The notes under the pieces are model-generated. The model was not told where the DNA came from. It saw only the letters and a program-made list of their open reading frames with translations, and did not search any database. DNA of 7,731 nt from Chloroflexota bacterium (lineage in GTDB: Bacteria; Chloroflexota; Dehalococcoidia; Lucifugimonadales; Lucifugimonadaceae). Both the position numbers and the translations under genes were made by a program. Each line of letters begins with the position of its first letter. Position 1 is the first letter of the stretch. Below are positions 6,370-7,731 of the stretch, piece by piece. The stretch is from positions 1-7,731 of the forward strand of contig JAJCYX010000226.1 of NCBI GenBank assembly GCA_029262715.1, in the 5' to 3' direction.

Positions 6370-7542
6370 ATGAAAATCGAACGCGTTGAGTCCATGTTGA
6401 TCGGTGGCGACGAATCCGCTCCCGGCAACCATATAGTCCGCATCTGGACAGACTCCGGCCTGAGCGGAATTGGACAGTCGGCATGCTGGGGCTACCCCGA
6501 AGCCGTCGACCAGATGGTCAAGAAGTTCGCCGGGTACCTCATCGGCAAAGACCCGTTGGAGATCGAGCACCACTGGCAATATCTGTATCGAATGGGTCCG
6601 TTCCGCGGCTCGGCACTCTCTGGCGCCATCTCAGCAGTCGACATCGCGTTGTGGGACATCAAGGGCAAGCACTTCGACGCACCGGTTTGGCAGTTGCTCG
6701 GAGGCAAGACGCGGGACAAGATCAGGCTTCACCTTCTGATGGGCTCCCGTCTCCCCGATGCCGCAGATCAGGGCACAACCGCAGAAGGTCTCCTCATCAA
6801 TGCTCAGGCCGCCGCGGCCGAAGGTTTCACTGCGGTCAAGATCGACCCGCTACCCGACGGCTTTCAATCGATGACGCAATCTCGTCTAATCCGTGAAACA
6901 CGAGACAACGTCGCCGCACTGCGAGAAGGCTCAGGCGAAGACGTTGACATCATTCTTGAGATACACCGCAAACTGACGCCAATGATCGCAGTTGCTCTTG
7001 CAGAATCGCTGCTCGAATTTCATCCGCTCTTTTACGAAGACCCGATTCAGATCGACAGCATCATCACGCAGGGCGAAATAGCGAAGCGCACCAGCATGCC
7101 AGTCGCAAACGGGGAGCGTATGCACTCGATCTGGGAGTTTCGTGAGCTTCTGGAAAACGGTGGGCCGCAGTATGTGCGCCCTGACCTCGGACTCGCAGGC
7201 GGCATCACGCACGTGAAGAAGATTGCGGCCATCGCGGAGTCTTACCACTCCGCCGTCGCAACGCACAACTATCTCGGCCCGGTCCTGACGGCAGCCGCTG
7301 TGCAGATAGACGCTTCGATCCCGAACTTCATCACGCAGGAGTACACAAAACGAGACGAAGACGACGTTCACGCCGTGTATAAGAATTCACTGAAGCGAAC
7401 CGGCGGCTATATCGACGTGCCAGAAGCCGTTGGAATTGGCGTTGAACTCGATGATTCGAAAATCGCTTCGTCCCCGTTCGTGTCGAAGAACCTTCTCAAC
7501 ATCCCGATGCGAGTAGATGGCTCAGTTGGCTACTCGGTATAA
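6370..7542 (+). CDS. Mandelate racemase/muconate lactonizing enzyme family protein (COG4948), sugar-acid dehydratase-like
   Basis: A 390-residue protein of standard length for the enolase superfamily. The N-terminal capping domain (~1-115) includes the galactonate-dehydratase-like stretch YLIGKDPLEIEHHWQYLYR, then SAVDIALWDIKGK and PVWQLLGGK. The TIM-barrel domain carries AVKIDP (K157), LEIHRKLTP (E197, H199), FYEDP (E223), NGER (E249), RPDLGLAGGI (D272) and ATHNYLGP (H299). Comparison with ManD/RspA and galactonate dehydratase suggests that 197, 223 and 249 are the metal ligands, with H199 and H299 as acid/base residues. These enzymes remove the alpha-proton of a carboxylate and often dehydrate aldonic acids in the cytoplasm. 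The first ligand is Glu where Asp is usual. It starts at ATG 6370 behind a weak ribosome binding site. Superfamily certain; substrate unknown. Confidence 0.93.
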   Translation: MKIERVESMLIGGDESAPGNHIVRIWTDSGLSGIGQSACWGYPEAVDQMVKKFAGYLIGKDPLEIEHHWQYLYRMGPFRGSALSGAISAVDIALWDIKGKHFDAPVWQLLGGKTRDKIRLHLLMGSRLPDAADQGTTAEGLLINAQAAAAEGFTAVKIDPLPDGFQSMTQSRLIRETRDNVAALREGSGEDVDIILEIHRKLTPMIAVALAESLLEFHPLFYEDPIQIDSIITQGEIAKRTSMPVANGERMHSIWEFRELLENGGPQYVRPDLGLAGGITHVKKIAAIAESYHSAVATHNYLGPVLTAAAVQIDASIPNFITQEYTKRDEDDVHAVYKNSLKRTGGYIDVPEAVGIGVELDDSKIASSPFVSKNLLNIPMRVDGSVGYSV

Positions 7543-7547
7543 AGCAG

Positions 7548-7563
7548 GTTGTCAGCTGGCAAC
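7548..7563. repeat. Near-perfect 16-bp palindrome at a convergent gene junction
   Basis: GTTGTCAGCTGGCAAC is self-complementary except for one T/G pair, which is allowed as a wobble in RNA. It starts 5 nt after the enolase-gene stop and covers the stop codon of the minus-strand gene. A second 6-bp inverted repeat follows at once (CGGTCG 7563-7568, CGACCG 7580-7585). Placement suggests a bidirectional transcript-end structure, but there is no T-tract on either side. Confidence 0.35.
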
Positions 7564-7731
7564 GGTCGACGTTGGTGGGCGACCGGCTCGGCGGAATCTG
7601 GAGACCAGTAACAGGACAGCCATCAACGCAGCGATGCCGAGACCGAGTATCCACCCTCCGAACGCAGCGAATCCAGCGCCGGAGCCGAGTGCTATAAACA
7701 CCATGACCCACACGATGGGGCCGGACAACAT
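7552..7731 (-). CDS. Small hydrophobic two-helix membrane protein, or C-terminal end of a longer membrane protein
   Basis: The minus strand encodes 59 residues and a TGA at 7554-7552. The ATG is exactly the last three bases of the window (7731-7729), so the frame may start here or continue from outside. Residues ~5-22 (PIVWVMVFIALGSGAGFA) and ~26-44 (GWILGLGIAALMAVLLLVS) are two hydrophobic, Gly/Ala-rich membrane segments. They are followed by a basic tail, RFRRAGRPP, then TSTVAS, so the C terminus is probably cytoplasmic by the positive-inside rule. No family is recognised. It converges on the enolase-superfamily gene with 9 nt between stop codons, a spacing typical of real adjacent genes. 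Alternatively it is the last hairpin of a transporter whose body lies to the right. Confidence 0.6.
   Translation of the reverse strand: MLSGPIVWVMVFIALGSGAGFAAFGGWILGLGIAALMAVLLLVSRFRRAGRPPTSTVAS

Noticed and set aside
6931..7371. 146-codon minus-strand frame inside the enolase-superfamily gene
   Set aside because: Antisense to the catalytic barrel with all active-site motifs on the plus strand; no domain in its translation.
7496..7711. 71-codon minus-strand frame at the right end
   Set aside because: Arg- and Cys-rich translation, overlaps the end of the enolase-superfamily gene, and competes with the more protein-like hydrophobic frame at 7552-7731.

Overview
The window is about 7.7 kb of ordinary-looking bacterial chromosome. 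By eye it is moderately GC-rich. Genes are tightly packed, with occasional GTG and TTG starts. I see no rRNA, tRNA, CRISPR array, insertion sequence or phage gene. The most diagnostic gene is a very large membrane protein carrying the Chlor_Arch_YYY (DUF2298) signature, a family known mainly from Chloroflexota and some archaea. That protein, a long-form hibernation factor, a ComF protein and a COG4948 enolase-superfamily enzyme together point to a member of Chloroflexota. A Dehalococcoidia or SAR202-like lineage is plausible, since enolase-superfamily paralogs are known to be expanded in SAR202. The phylum call rests on family knowledge, and the finer placement is inference.

Layout, left to right. 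(1) Bases 1-4065, plus strand: one uninterrupted reading frame, open at the left edge, in which a GT39/PMT-like membrane glycosyltransferase half is fused to a YYY/DUF2298 half. (2) Bases 4079-4672, minus strand: long-form ribosome hibernation promoting factor (hpf), convergent with gene 1 across a 13-nt gap. (3) Bases 4673-4792: a compact divergent control region between hpf and comF. It holds a candidate hpf -10 box, a short hairpin and a perfect 9-bp inverted repeat with arms 59 nt apart. (4) Bases 4793-5527 and 5531-6247, plus strand: a comF-type phosphoribosyltransferase and a HAD-family hydrolase, 3 nt apart and probably translationally coupled. (5) Bases 6248-6369: a leader with a nested inverted repeat and a 10-bp tandem direct repeat. 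(6) Bases 6370-7542, plus strand: a mandelate racemase/muconate lactonizing-type enzyme resembling sugar-acid dehydratases, with Glu where the first metal ligand is normally Asp. (7) Bases 7552-7731, minus strand: a 59-codon, very hydrophobic small protein whose ATG is exactly the last three bases, so it may be complete or the tail of a longer gene.

The genes do not form one obvious pathway. The first is envelope glycan or lipid biosynthesis, hpf is stationary-phase ribosome protection, comF is DNA-uptake related or uncharacterised, and the HAD and enolase genes look metabolic. I see no convincing new multi-gene system. The points most worth a second look are the giant fusion, the altered metal ligand in the enolase-superfamily enzyme, the paired repeat in the hpf/comF control region, the direct repeat ahead of the enolase gene, and the small membrane protein at the right edge.
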